50,761 nucleotides of DNA from an uncultured Clostridia bacterium (GTDB lineage: Bacteria > Bacillota > Clostridia > Christensenellales > Aristaeellaceae). The notes under the pieces are model-generated. The model was not told the origin of the DNA and searched no databases. It saw only the letters and a program-made list of their open reading frames with translations. Positions 34,234 through 43,143 of the stretch are shown piece by piece; the stretch's first letter is position 1; each line of letters begins with the position of its first letter. The stretch is taken from the NCBI GenBank assembly GCA_947565865.1, contig CANOHT010000022.1, positions 1 through 50,761 of the forward strand, written 5' to 3'. A program made the translations under genes and the position numbers.

Positions 34234-35475
34234 TCATACCTTGAACAGCGCGCGAATCGCCGCCGCCTCCAGGTGCGCGCCGATGACGCACAGCCGCCCG
34301 GTATAATCCGCCGTGCCCGCGCGGAACTGCGTCTCGCCGGGTACATAATCGAACTGGAACCACTCGCCCGCCGCGTTCTGCACAATGCCCTTGGCGCGAA
34401 GCACCTGGCCGTACTCCTCCTCGTCGCTCAGGGCGTTCAGCATGGCCTTGATCTCATCCTGCTCATAGCGGCGGGCCGTTTCCACACCCACGGAGACGAA
34501 CACCTCGTCCGCGTGATGATGGTGGTGATGCTCGTGGTCGTGGCAGCCGCATTCCTCGCCATGCTCATGATGATGCTCGTGGTCGTGGCAGCCGCATTCC
34601 TCGCCATGCTCATGATGATGCTCATGGTCGTGGCAATGGCATTCCTCGCCGTCCTCATGATGGTGCTCATGGTCATGGCAATGGCATTCCTCGCCGTCCT
34701 CATGGTGGTGCTCATGGTCATGGCAATGGCATTCCTCGCCGTCCTCATGATGGTGCTCATGGTCATGGCAATGGCATTCCTTGCCGTCCTCATGGTGGTG
34801 CTCATGGTCATGGCAATGACACGCCTCGCCGTCCGCGTGATGGTGGTGATGTTCGTCCTCGATGTGCATGTCAATGGGCTTGCCGGATTCGATGACCTCC
34901 AGCATGGTGTCGGCGGACAGCTCGTCCCAGGGAGTGGTGATGATGCGCGCGCCGGGATGCTGTTCCTCCAGCAGCGCGCGGGACTTCTCCACCCGCTCGG
35001 CGGAAAGCAGCTGTGTGCGGCTCATGATGATGGTGTTGGCCGTCTTGACCTGATCGAGGAAGAACTCACCGAAGTTCTTCATATACATGCGGCATTTGCC
35101 GGCATCCACCACCGTTGCGCAGCCGGCAATGGTCATCTCATGGCGCTCGGAGGTGCGCTCCACAGCGGCCAGAATGTCGCTGAGCTTGCCCACGCCGGAG
35201 GGCTCGATGATGAGGCGGTCAGGCTGGTACTTGGCAATCAGCTCGTCCACCGCCTTCTGGAAGTCGCCCACCAGGGTACAGCAGATGCAGCCGCTGTTCA
35301 TCTCGGTCACGGTGATGCCCGCGTCCTTCATGAAGCTCCCGTCAATGCCGACCTCGCCGTATTCGTTTTCCAGCAGAATGATCTTCTCCTGCCGCACGCC
35401 GCCGGAAAGCAGCTTCTTAATCAGCGTCGTTTTGCCGGCGCCCAGAAAACCGGAAATGATGTTCACCTTGACCAT
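34234..35475 (-). CDS. CobW/G3E-family GTPase with long His/Cys tandem array
   Basis: 413 residues. The P-loop GFLGAGKTT is at 9-17, the family metal motif CICC at C63, C65-C66, and IIEPSGVGKL follows. Between the GTPase core and the C-terminal CobW_C domain (about 325-413), residues 205-322 form a metal-binding tail: seven 15-residue units of the type CHCHDHEHHHEDGEE. Zinc, nickel or cobalt storage and insertion is the likely role, by family. The start follows AAAGGAG; a longer in-frame start at 35514 has no ribosome site. Confidence 0.9.
   Translation of the reverse strand: MVKVNIISGFLGAGKTTLIKKLLSGGVRQEKIILLENEYGEVGIDGSFMKDAGITVTEMNSGCICCTLVGDFQKAVDELIAKYQPDRLIIEPSGVGKLSDILAAVERTSERHEMTIAGCATVVDAGKCRMYMKNFGEFFLDQVKTANTIIMSRTQLLSAERVEKSRALLEEQHPGARIITTPWDELSADTMLEVIESGKPIDMHIEDEHHHHHADGEACHCHDHEHHHEDGKECHCHDHEHHHEDGEECHCHDHEHHHEDGEECHCHDHEHHHEDGEECHCHDHEHHHEHGEECGCHDHEHHHEHGEECGCHDHEHHHHHHADEVFVSVGVETARRYEQDEIKAMLNALSDEEEYGQVLRAKGIVQNAAGEWFQFDYVPGETQFRAGTADYTGRLCVIGAHLEAAAIRALFKV
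34516..34830 (-). repeat. 45-bp tandem repeat, seven copies, in the CobW gene
   Basis: The ten-base string ATTCCTCGCC or a one- to two-base variant recurs at exactly 45-base steps: 34551, 34596, 34641, 34686, 34731, 34776 and 34821. Units are highly similar, differing mainly at GAC/GAA-type and CAT/GGC codon changes, so the array is recent or homogenized and is likely to vary in copy number. It stays in frame, encoding 15 residues per unit. Confidence 0.95.
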
Positions 35476-35502
35476 GGAATGATGCTCCTTTACTCTGTCC
35501 CT

Positions 35503-35589
35503 GGCGTCTCCCAAGCGGAGACGCTCACCAAAAGGCCGGCAGAAAACCCGGCTTCCTCATAGTATACCATTCCCCGCCAAGCAATTCAA
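35503..35589 (-). promoter_or_regulatory. Promoter and structured leader of the CobW pair
   Basis: Minus strand -35 TTGAAT (35584-35589) and -10 TATACT (35561-35566), spacer 17. The leader of about 80 bases can form GCGTCTCC/GGGAGACGC (35503-35525) and a small GCCGG/CCGGC stem. Metal-dependent control is plausible but no known operator was recognized. Confidence 0.55.
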
Positions 35590-35680
35590 GGCAGGAGCGG
35601 CGCTCACCAGCGAATTTTCCGCAAACCCGCCCAGGACGCCCGCCCTGCGCACCCTTGATGCCGCGGCCCGCAATCGGCTC

Positions 35681-35709
35681 TTCCGCCCTGGCGAAAATTG
35701 TGTTATAAT
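35681..35709 (+). promoter_or_regulatory. Promoter of radA
   Basis: Perfect -10 TATAAT (35704-35709) with a weak -35 TTCCGC (35681-35686), spacer 17. Confidence 0.5.
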
Positions 35710-35739
35710 GCAGGAACAATGATGAACGGAGGCTGCGCT

Positions 35740-37113
35740 ATGGCCAAGGAAAAGACCTGCTTCGCCTGTACCGCCTGCGGCTACGAGGTTTCCCGCTGGG
35801 CCGGGCGCTGCCCAGGATGCGGCGCCTGGAACACCCTGGAGGAAACCATCGCGGCCCCCGCCGTCCGGGGCGCGGCTCCCAAAGCGGCCAAGCAGCGGCC
35901 CGGCACCGGCGCGGCGGCCATGCTGCTGCGGGACGTGCCCGAAGACGCCTCCGTCCGCCTGTCCACAGGCATTGGCGAGCTTGACCGGGTGCTGGGCGGC
36001 GGTATTGTGGAGGGCGGGCTGATGCTCATCGGCGGCGATCCGGGCATCGGCAAATCCACGCTGCTTTTGCAGGTATGCGCCCATCTGTGCCGTCAGGGGC
36101 GCAAGGTGCTGTACATCAGCGGAGAGGAATCGGCCAAGCAGCTGAAATTGCGGGCCCGCCGGCTGGGCATCGACGTGCCCAACCTCTATGTCCTGGCGGA
36201 GAACGCCCTGGATCAGGTGGAGGACAAGCTGACGCAATTGCAGCCGGACGTGGCGGTGGTGGACTCCATTCAGACCATGTACCGGCCGGAGATGGCCAGC
36301 GCGCCCGGCTCTGTGAGCCAGATCCGCGAATGCACCAGTCTCCTGATGCGCCTGTGCAAGGAGAGCGGCACCGCCACCTTTCTGGTGGGCCATGTAACCA
36401 AGGAGGGCGCCATCGCAGGCCCCCGGATGCTGGAGCACATGGTGGACGTCGTGCTTTATTTTGAGGGCGACCGCCAGCAGGAATACCGATTGCTGCGGGC
36501 GGTGAAAAACCGCTTCGGCTCGGTAAACGAGCTGGGGGTGTTCCAGATGACGGAAAAGGGCATGGCGGTGGTGGACAACCCCAGCGAACAGCTGCTCAGC
36601 CACCGGGCCAAGGGAGCCAGCGGCTCGGCGGTATTCTGTGGGATGGAGGGCTCCCGCCCGCTCTTGTGCGATGTACAGGCCCTGGCCAGCCCCACCTATT
36701 TCGGCACCCCACGCCGCACGGTCGGCGGCGCGGACACGGGGCGGGTGGCGCTGCTCCTGGCCGTGCTTGAAAAACGGGCCGGTCAGAAAACCTACAATCA
36801 GGACATCTATATCAACGTGGCCGGCGGCCTGGAATTATCCGAGCCCGCCGCCGACCTGGCACTGTGCGTGGCCGTGGCGTCCTCCCTGAAGGACACCTGC
36901 GTAGGCCCGGATGTGGCGGTCATGGGCGAGGTCGGGCTGGCGGGAGAGGTTCGCGCCATCCCCCAATGCGAGCGGAGAGTTGCCGAGTGCCAGCGCCTTG
37001 GCTTCACCACCGTGATGCTCCCCAAGGAAAACCTGCGCCGCATCAAGGCCCCCGAGGGGATGCGGCTGGTGGGTGTGGATACGGTGATGCAGGCCCTGAG
37101 CGTATTGTTTTAA
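35740..37113 (+). CDS. radA: DNA repair protein RadA
   Basis: 457 residues. N-terminal zinc finger (C7, C10, C13, C24, C27), RecA-like ATPase with Walker A GGDPGIGKST (98-107), the RadA-specific KNRFG motif, and a C-terminal Lon-protease-like domain. It drives branch migration during recombination repair. The start at 35740 follows ACGGAGG by seven bases; an open frame back to 35698 runs into the promoter. Adjacent to yacL, as in many Bacillota. Confidence 0.96.
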   Translation: MAKEKTCFACTACGYEVSRWAGRCPGCGAWNTLEETIAAPAVRGAAPKAAKQRPGTGAAAMLLRDVPEDASVRLSTGIGELDRVLGGGIVEGGLMLIGGDPGIGKSTLLLQVCAHLCRQGRKVLYISGEESAKQLKLRARRLGIDVPNLYVLAENALDQVEDKLTQLQPDVAVVDSIQTMYRPEMASAPGSVSQIRECTSLLMRLCKESGTATFLVGHVTKEGAIAGPRMLEHMVDVVLYFEGDRQQEYRLLRAVKNRFGSVNELGVFQMTEKGMAVVDNPSEQLLSHRAKGASGSAVFCGMEGSRPLLCDVQALASPTYFGTPRRTVGGADTGRVALLLAVLEKRAGQKTYNQDIYINVAGGLELSEPAADLALCVAVASSLKDTCVGPDVAVMGEVGLAGEVRAIPQCERRVAECQRLGFTTVMLPKENLRRIKAPEGMRLVGVDTVMQALSVLF

Positions 37114-37134
37114 GGCATTGAAAAGGACGGTTGA

Positions 37135-38283
37135 TTGATCTTGCTGAAGTCGAGGCTTGTAAAGCGGCTCCTGAAGGCGCTGATCGCTCTGCTGGGCGTA
37201 GGCGTCGCCCTGGCCCTGAACATGGCGGGCATCCGCCTGTGGGCCTGGACGAATCCCGGAGAGTCGCTGCCCATTCTTACGGTGGTGCTGACCTACATCA
37301 TTTCCGGCCTGGTGGGCGGCGGCATTTTCCTGCTGCTGAGCGACGGCTTCATCCGCCGCTGCATCGACGCCGGCACGGCGGTGGAGCGCTACCTGGATCA
37401 CATGAGCATGACTCAGCTGCTGTCCTGCCTCTTCGGACTGATGGCCGGGATGATGATCGCCGCCCTGCTCAGCCAGATTCTGCTGTTCATGGGCGCGTCC
37501 ATGTTCACCACGGTTTTCTCGGCCATTCTGTATGTGCTGCTGGGGGTCACGGGCTTTTCCGTGGGCTGGAAGCGCAGCGACGACCTGGCCGCCCTGGTGG
37601 ACAAGGCCATGGCCCGGGGAGCGGCTCGGCGGGGCCGCCGTCACAGCGAGGAAGTTCCCACGGCTCGGCCCAAGGCGCTGGATACCGCCGCGCTGATTGA
37701 CGGCCGCATCGTCGAGCTGTGCCGCTCCGGCTTTGTGGAAGGCGATATGGTGGTTCCCTCCTTTGTGACCGAGGAGCTGCGCCGCATGGCCGACAGCGCG
37801 GACAGCGCGCAGCGCGGCCGGGGACGCCGGGGCCTGGAGACCCTCAGCCGCCTTCAGGCAGAGGAGAAAATCAGCCTGCGCCTGGAGGACGCCGACTTCC
37901 CCGAATTGAAGCGGACGGACATGAAGCTGCTCCGCCTGGCCAAGGATTTGGGCGCCGCCGTCATCACCGATGACAGCGCCCTTGCCCGCACCGCCGCTAT
38001 TTCCGGCGTCGCCGCGCTGAACCTGAACGATTTGACCGCCGCCCTCCGCCCCGTCATTATGCCCGGGGAGGCGCTGTCCGTTCAGCTTGTCAAGGAAGGC
38101 AAAGAGGCCGGACAGGGCGTGGGCTACCTGCCCGACGGCGCCATGGTGATTGTTGAGGGCGGCCGCGGCCATCTGGGCGAGGCGGTGAACGTTGTGGTCA
38201 CATCGGCCCTGCAAACCAGCGCCGGAAGGCTGATTTTCACCCGTCTCCCATCGGCAAACGCCCCCCAAGAAACCGAAACATGA
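37135..38283 (+). CDS. yacL: PIN/TRAM-domain membrane protein, YacL type
   Basis: 382 residues. Four N-terminal membrane segments (about 10-145), then a PIN nuclease domain beginning LDTAALIDGRI with acidic residues later in the fold (TDDSALART), then a C-terminal TRAM domain. The family is probably an RNase anchored at the membrane; its substrate is unknown. The start is TTG at 37135 with AAGGA seven bases upstream. It lies 21 bases after radA. Confidence 0.9.
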   Translation: MILLKSRLVKRLLKALIALLGVGVALALNMAGIRLWAWTNPGESLPILTVVLTYIISGLVGGGIFLLLSDGFIRRCIDAGTAVERYLDHMSMTQLLSCLFGLMAGMMIAALLSQILLFMGASMFTTVFSAILYVLLGVTGFSVGWKRSDDLAALVDKAMARGAARRGRRHSEEVPTARPKALDTAALIDGRIVELCRSGFVEGDMVVPSFVTEELRRMADSADSAQRGRGRRGLETLSRLQAEEKISLRLEDADFPELKRTDMKLLRLAKDLGAAVITDDSALARTAAISGVAALNLNDLTAALRPVIMPGEALSVQLVKEGKEAGQGVGYLPDGAMVIVEGGRGHLGEAVNVVVTSALQTSAGRLIFTRLPSANAPQETET

Positions 38284-38464
38284 CGAAAAAGCAGGAAAAT
38301 TTCCGCAGACGCGCCAATAGCTGGATGATTTGACATTCCTCCACCGTCGTATAAACAGCCGACGGCGATGGTGGCAAAATTTCGTCGTTCACGGCGGCCG
38401 AGAGCATAGTCGCGAAGCCTTTCGGTCATCCTGAGAGATACCCCGCATGTGAGGAGGAGTGGCC

Positions 38465-39436
38465 ATGCGTTATCCGTCCGAATCCAACCCCGGCCAGCAG
38501 CCGTATCCGCAGCAGCCTGCCCAGCCGATTCCTCAGCCCTATGCCGGCGTCCAGCCTGCCCCTACCCTGCAGGAGCAGTATACCGAAGGCGAGCCATACA
38601 CCGGGCCTGTGCCCAGGGTTCAGCCCGGCGCCTCGCCCTATGGCGCTTCCTGGCCGAATCAGGGCGCGCCAGGCCAGTATACCGGCCCGATGCGGCAGCA
38701 GCCCATGGGCTATCCGGCCAATCCCACCCAACCCATGCCACCTGTGCTGCAGCCAGGGCCCTATACCGCTCCCGTGCAGCCGATTACCGGCCAGTACACC
38801 GGGCCGATGCCGCCCATGCAGCAGGGCTATGCGCCGGAACCCCAGCCAGCTTATCCCCCGCAGCCCCAGCCCGGCTCCGGCGACAGCACGATGCCCCTGA
38901 CCCCCGCCCTTCGCCAGGCCGCTTCGCGGTATTTCCATGATACGGGACTGATGCTCGCCATGGTCACGGCAGTGCTGATCGTCATTTTTATCGTGGTGCG
39001 TCTGGCTACCCGCGGCTACCTGTGGGGGCTCATCTTCGTGCTGGCGGCGGCGCTGGTGCTGGAAGGCCATGCCCTTCAGCTTTTCATGCAATACCTGAGC
39101 GACCGGGTAGCCGGCAGAGCGACGGTGCGCGCCGTCCGCCTGAGCGGCATCTCGACGGATACGCCTTCCCTGCTCTCCCGTCTGGGCCTGAGCGCTCGGG
39201 CCCGCTACATTCTCACCGACGAAAGCGGCGCGGCCTACCGCTTTGTGGCAGAAAGGGAGCTGCTGAGCACCCTGGGCGATCTGGGGGGAGCGGAGCTGGA
39301 GCTCGCGTTCCTTGAGCGCTCTCACCTGCTGGCAGGCCTCAGCCCCATTCGTGCCGGGGAGTTCCAAACGGTGCTGGAATCCGCCCGTGAGCGCCAGCTT
39401 CGCCAGATTTTCAAGGATTACCTGCCAACCGTGTAA
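38465..39436 (+). CDS. Membrane protein with Pro/Gln-rich repeat N-terminus
   Basis: 323 residues, not assigned to a family. Residues 1-145 are rich in Pro, Gln, Tyr and Gly, with degenerate repeats of the type QYTGPM or PYTGPV (four copies). Two membrane segments follow at about 160-205 as a hairpin, then a soluble C-terminal domain of about 120 residues including RYILTDESGAAYRF. No signal peptide, so both ends probably face the cytoplasm. AGGAGG fixes the start. It is downstream of yacL after a 180-base gap and ends at a terminator. Confidence 0.7.
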   Translation: MRYPSESNPGQQPYPQQPAQPIPQPYAGVQPAPTLQEQYTEGEPYTGPVPRVQPGASPYGASWPNQGAPGQYTGPMRQQPMGYPANPTQPMPPVLQPGPYTAPVQPITGQYTGPMPPMQQGYAPEPQPAYPPQPQPGSGDSTMPLTPALRQAASRYFHDTGLMLAMVTAVLIVIFIVVRLATRGYLWGLIFVLAAALVLEGHALQLFMQYLSDRVAGRATVRAVRLSGISTDTPSLLSRLGLSARARYILTDESGAAYRFVAERELLSTLGDLGGAELELAFLERSHLLAGLSPIRAGEFQTVLESARERQLRQIFKDYLPTV

Positions 39437-39454
39437 GCCATAAGCATACAAAAG

Positions 39455-39495
39455 GCCCGTCCTTCAGCGGCATTCGCTTCGGGACGGGCTTTTTT
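39455..39495. terminator. Bidirectional terminator
   Basis: GCCCGTCC (39455-39462) pairs with GGACGGGC (39482-39489), followed by TTTTTT on the plus strand and CTTTTG on the minus. It serves the Pro/Gln-rich gene and the MATE gene. Confidence 0.85.
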
Positions 39496-39504
39496 GCGCA
39501 CTCT

Positions 39505-40872
39505 TTATTCCCCCAGGGGGCTAAGCATCTCGCGGTTGCATTTGCGGAAGAGAAGCAGGCAAATAATCAGAGACACCGCCTCCGCGATGGGAAAGCTCCA
39601 CCAGATGGCGTTCAGTCCGCCCAGCCTGGACAGCAGCCATGCCGCGGGCAGCAGCACGATCAGCTGTCGGCACAGGCTCATGATGAGGCTGTATGAACCC
39701 CGGCCCACCGCCTGGAAAACGGTGCTCAGGGTGATGCCGATGGCCGCCAGGATAAAGTTGATGCTGATGGTCCGCAGGGCAATGACGCCAATCTCGGTCA
39801 GCTCGCTGGCGCCCTCGGATTCAAACAGACCCATGAGCGTCTCGGGCATCAGCATAAAGGCGGCCGTGCCCACAGCCATAATGGTCATGGCGTAAATCAG
39901 CGCCACCTTCATCGCACCGTAAACCCGCTTTTTCAGCCGCGCGCCGAAATTATAGCCCACAATGGGCACCAGGCCGTTAGACAGACCGAAAACGGGCATG
40001 AACACAAAGGATTGCAGCTTGAAATACACACCCAGGACGCTGACGGCGGCGTTGCCATAGGCAATCAGGATCAGATTCATCAGCACGTTGAGCACCGAAC
40101 CGATGGAAGCCATGACCGAGCTGGGCAGACCCACCGCCAATATGTCCCGAATGATGCGCCCGTCGATACGGAAGCCCTGGAGCGTCAGGCGCAGCTCGGG
40201 GTTCTTCCGCTGGTTCAGGACGAAGCCCAGGAACATCCCCAGCACCTGACCGATCACCGTGGCCCAGGCCGCGCCGGCAATGCCCATCCGAGGCAGGCCG
40301 CACAGTCCGAAAATCAGAATGGGGTCCAAGATGATGTTGGTAACGGCGCCCACCAGCTGCGTTATCATGGACAGCATGGTGTTGCCGGTGGCCTGCATCA
40401 TCCGCTCAAAGGTGATGGACACAAACAGGCCGAAGCTGGCCGTACAAACAATGGATAGATACGTCGTGCCCAGCGCCCGCAAAACCGGATCGGGCGTGAA
40501 CATACCCATAAACACCTCGGACAGGAACAAACCGATCACCACGAACAGCGCCGAGCCGCACAGCTCCAGAAAAATGCCGTTGCGCGCCGCCTGAAGCGCC
40601 TCCTGCGGCCGCTTTTCCCCCAGCTTGCGAGAGATCAGGCTATTGATACCGGTGCCCAGACCCGTGGCAAGGGCGATCATCAGCATTTGAATGGGATACA
40701 CCAAGGATACCGCCGTCAGGGCGTTGGGATCATATCGGGCAACGAAGATGCTGTCCACAATGTTATACAGCGCCTGCACCAGCATGGAAATCATGATGGG
40801 AACGGCGATCTTCGGCACAAGCCGGTTCATGGGCATGGTGCCCAGCATTTGGGAACGTTCCTGCTTTTGCAT
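39505..40872 (-). CDS. MATE-family efflux transporter
   Basis: 455 residues with about twelve hydrophobic segments in two similar halves, matching MATE cation/drug antiporters (MepA/NorM type). Typical is the start PKIAVPIMISMLVQALYNIVDSIFV and QPLVGYN-like VPIVGYNFGA in the second half. The start at 40872 follows AAAGGAG by nine bases; the frame is open to 40959 without a site. Substrates are unknown. It has its own promoter (40984-41012). Confidence 0.92.
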   Translation of the reverse strand: MQKQERSQMLGTMPMNRLVPKIAVPIMISMLVQALYNIVDSIFVARYDPNALTAVSLVYPIQMLMIALATGLGTGINSLISRKLGEKRPQEALQAARNGIFLELCGSALFVVIGLFLSEVFMGMFTPDPVLRALGTTYLSIVCTASFGLFVSITFERMMQATGNTMLSMITQLVGAVTNIILDPILIFGLCGLPRMGIAGAAWATVIGQVLGMFLGFVLNQRKNPELRLTLQGFRIDGRIIRDILAVGLPSSVMASIGSVLNVLMNLILIAYGNAAVSVLGVYFKLQSFVFMPVFGLSNGLVPIVGYNFGARLKKRVYGAMKVALIYAMTIMAVGTAAFMLMPETLMGLFESEGASELTEIGVIALRTISINFILAAIGITLSTVFQAVGRGSYSLIMSLCRQLIVLLPAAWLLSRLGGLNAIWWSFPIAEAVSLIICLLLFRKCNREMLSPLGE

Positions 40873-40983
40873 GGGTCGGTACTCCTTTTCACTCGATGAG
40901 CAAGCGCCAGGTTGACGGCCTAAAGCCGCGCCCTCCGCGCCTGAGAATGCCGCCTGCATGCGTACGAGACCGTCAACTTGCCG

Positions 40984-41012
40984 ATTTTATCAGATTTTGC
41001 GTCAAGCGTCAA
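40984..41012 (-). promoter_or_regulatory. Promoter of the MATE gene
   Basis: Minus strand -35 TTGACG (41007-41012) and -10 TAAAAT (40984-40989), spacer 17. TTGACG is repeated seven bases closer, and GTTGACGG/CCGTCAAC near 40912 and 40970 form an inverted pair in the leader that might be a regulator site. Confidence 0.55.
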
Positions 41013-41040
41013 GCGCGCTGCTGCTTCTCCGCACGCTGGC

Positions 41041-41831
41041 TGTGTAGAGCTACAATACATCTTGGACACAGGCAGCCCAAAAAAGAGAAGAGACTGGGGA
41101 GCGAATCAGTTATAGTTGAGTTGCGACAACAGCAAAATGGAAGGAGCTCAAGCCTCATGAACCGTATAACGCAAGACATGAAATACCGCCGCTCCCTCAT
41201 GTATTGCGCCGGAAAGTACGGCGTATCCCGGGCCAGCCGGAAGCACGGCATAGGAGGAGCCTGCATTTTTCAGGCAAAGGCGCTTTGACGGCAGCATCGA
41301 ATCGCCGGCTTGTTAGTCCCGCAGACCGTCCGTGACCCCCATCAACACACCGAGCAGGGGCTGAAGCCGATCCGGGCATGCATCGTCGCAATTCCAGCCT
41401 GGGCATGGAGTAACTTGGGCGCAAATGAGAAAGCAGGTCTATGCTCGCTGTGTGGAGAGTCTGTGGCGGGTACTGAGCCGCTGTGGACTGGCTGCGAAGA
41501 AAAAGCCCCTGAAGAGGTATACGTCCTGTGAGCCAATGCGGTACCCAGGCCAGCGCGTCCAGATCGACATGATGGTGGCGCCGCGCGCCTGCACTGCATC
41601 GCAGACCCGGAGCTGAAGCGCTACCAGCATACCGCCATTGACAAGTATTCTCGATACCGAATTCCGGGTGCTCACCCTGAGCAAAGCACTTATTCCTCGG
41701 CGGACTTCCTGCGCAGGATAGCTGCCCGCCAAAGGCGCTGCATCTCCCGTCCCATGCGCCCGTTACACCGGCCCTCGCCTTTAGAAAGGTTCTCTGGCTA
41801 CACTGTTCATTAAGTTTGACAAACCTACACA
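41041..41831 (+). mobile_element. Decayed insertion sequence, IS3/IS481-like
   Basis: A remnant carrying a broken DDE transposase. Possible terminal inverted repeats are TGTGTAG (41041-41047) and CTACACA (41825-41831), but the similarity hardly extends further. At about 790 bases it is shorter than an intact element of this type, so internal DNA has been lost. It lies just upstream of tRNA-Thr. Confidence 0.6.
41157..41790 (+). pseudogene. Transposase, DDE integrase type, frameshifted and truncated
   Basis: Three pieces in different frames fit one transposase. Piece one (41157-41288) has the helix-turn-helix start MKYRRSLMYCAGKYGVSRAS and ends in a stop. Piece two (41425-41616) has RMMRK-like VESLWRVLSRCGL and YPGQRVQIDMMVAPRAC, the beginning of the integrase core. 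Piece three (from about 41595) continues as CIADPELKRYQHTAIDKYSR and STYSSADFL, after which the catalytic C-terminal half is missing. At least two frameshifts, a stop and a truncation make it inactive. Confidence 0.8.
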
Positions 41832-41861
41832 ACTTATTAAAAAAAATAGTGAGACACCCTC

Positions 41862-41890
41862 TTGATTTTGGCGATGCGTTGTGCTATAAT
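41862..41890 (+). promoter_or_regulatory. Promoter of tRNA-Thr
   Basis: -35 TTGATT (41862-41867) and perfect -10 TATAAT (41885-41890), spacer 17, 24 bases before the tRNA. Confidence 0.8.
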
Positions 41891-41914
41891 ATGACCGTTG
41901 TCGCGAGACAGCAT

Positions 41915-41990
<76 letters not shown>

Positions 41991-41992
41991 TC

Positions 41993-42036
41993 AAGAGCCT
42001 TAAAACCTAAAGGTTGTAAGGCTCTTTTATTTTTAT
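41993..42036 (+). terminator. Rho-independent terminator of tRNA-Thr
   Basis: AAGAGCCTTA pairs with TAAGGCTCTT (ends 42026) with an extra inner AACCT/AGGTT pairing, followed by TTATTTTTAT. Confidence 0.9.
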
Positions 42037-42252
42037 ATTATATTGGACAGACCGAATCATCAACGAAGCCGCGGTCAGCAAGGGAGCCCAAAGGAAACCC
42101 GGGGAGCAGCCTCTCGGCGGTGATCCGTTTTATCCGCGCTGATTGTCCATTCGCGCCCAGACAAAAACGAGCTGACCTGCCCCGCCTCATCCTTGACAAT
42201 CCTGTCCTTGAGATAAGATAGATTTCATCAGCGCCCGGGAGGAGATGCTGGC

Positions 42253-43083
42253 ATGACCATTCTTATGGCTCCCAACACAACCCGAGAGGATGCTCTGGCC
42301 TTCGCAGAAGCCATGACCCGCCGACTCACTGCCGCCGGGCATGAAGCTTATCTATACGAGCATCCTCATGACCCACGGCTGGAGGCGACGCAGCTGGCGA
42401 TTGTGGCCGGCGGAGACGGCACCGTGCTGCGAACCGTGCGAGCCCTGTGCCGCTATAGCTTTCCCTATTGGGCGGTGAATTTTGGTCATCTGGGTTATTT
42501 GACAGACTGTGAGCCCTCCGAGGCGGACGCCGCCTTGCCTGGGGTGCTGGCGGGCGCGTACCCGGTAGAGCGGCGGGCCATGCTTTGCGGCGAAATGGTC
42601 GGTCTGAAGGGGCAGGAACGTTTCCACGGTCTGAATGAGATTGTCATCCATCGGGGCGCCAGCGTCAGGCCGCTGCACCTGTCCGTAGCGGTGGACGGTA
42701 CGGACATTATGCGCTTCGCGGGCGACGGCCTGCTGGTCAGCACGCCCACAGGCTCCACTGCCTACAACTTATCGGCAGGTGGGCCCATCCTGATGCCGGA
42801 ATCCAGCCAATTGGTGCTCGCGCCGGTGTGCGCGCACTCCGCGCTTTGCGCACCCCTGGTTGTCAGCGGCCAGCACGACATCCGCATCAGCCTGGAGGAG
42901 GACGCCGCGGACGGCGACGGCAATCTGCCCAGCCTGGATGTGGACGGCTGTCATCGGATGATCCTGCACCCCGGCGATTATGTGGAATGCCGCCTGGCCC
43001 CCTGGACGGCAGGGCTGGTGCGCACGTCGGAAATGGGATTTTACCGCCGGCTGCAATTGAAATTGGCCCGTCGGGATCAGTAA
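42253..43083 (+). CDS. nadK: NAD kinase
   Basis: 276 residues; phosphorylates NAD to NADP. The catalytic GGDGT motif is at 53-57 (D55), followed by NFGHLGYL, GLNEIVIHR and the TPTGSTAYNLSAGGP motif. GGGAGGAG precedes the ATG by eight bases. A possible TTGACA -35 lies at 42193, but the -10 is unclear. Confidence 0.95.
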   Translation: MTILMAPNTTREDALAFAEAMTRRLTAAGHEAYLYEHPHDPRLEATQLAIVAGGDGTVLRTVRALCRYSFPYWAVNFGHLGYLTDCEPSEADAALPGVLAGAYPVERRAMLCGEMVGLKGQERFHGLNEIVIHRGASVRPLHLSVAVDGTDIMRFAGDGLLVSTPTGSTAYNLSAGGPILMPESSQLVLAPVCAHSALCAPLVVSGQHDIRISLEEDAADGDGNLPSLDVDGCHRMILHPGDYVECRLAPWTAGLVRTSEMGFYRRLQLKLARRDQ

Positions 43084-43143
43084 AACCGAATTCGCAGTCA
43101 TTTACTGACTTGATGGTCTTTATCAAGAAAGGAAGGCTTTGAT

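Noticed and set aside
34516..34830. Tandem repeats considered as a CRISPR array
   Set aside because: Units are contiguous and in frame without unique spacers and encode a coherent metal-binding tail.
34273..35562. Plus-strand frame encoding hydrophobic repeats that look membrane-like
   Set aside because: It is the reverse complement of the His/Asp-rich repeat; the hydrophobic look is a codon artefact, and there is no ribosome site.
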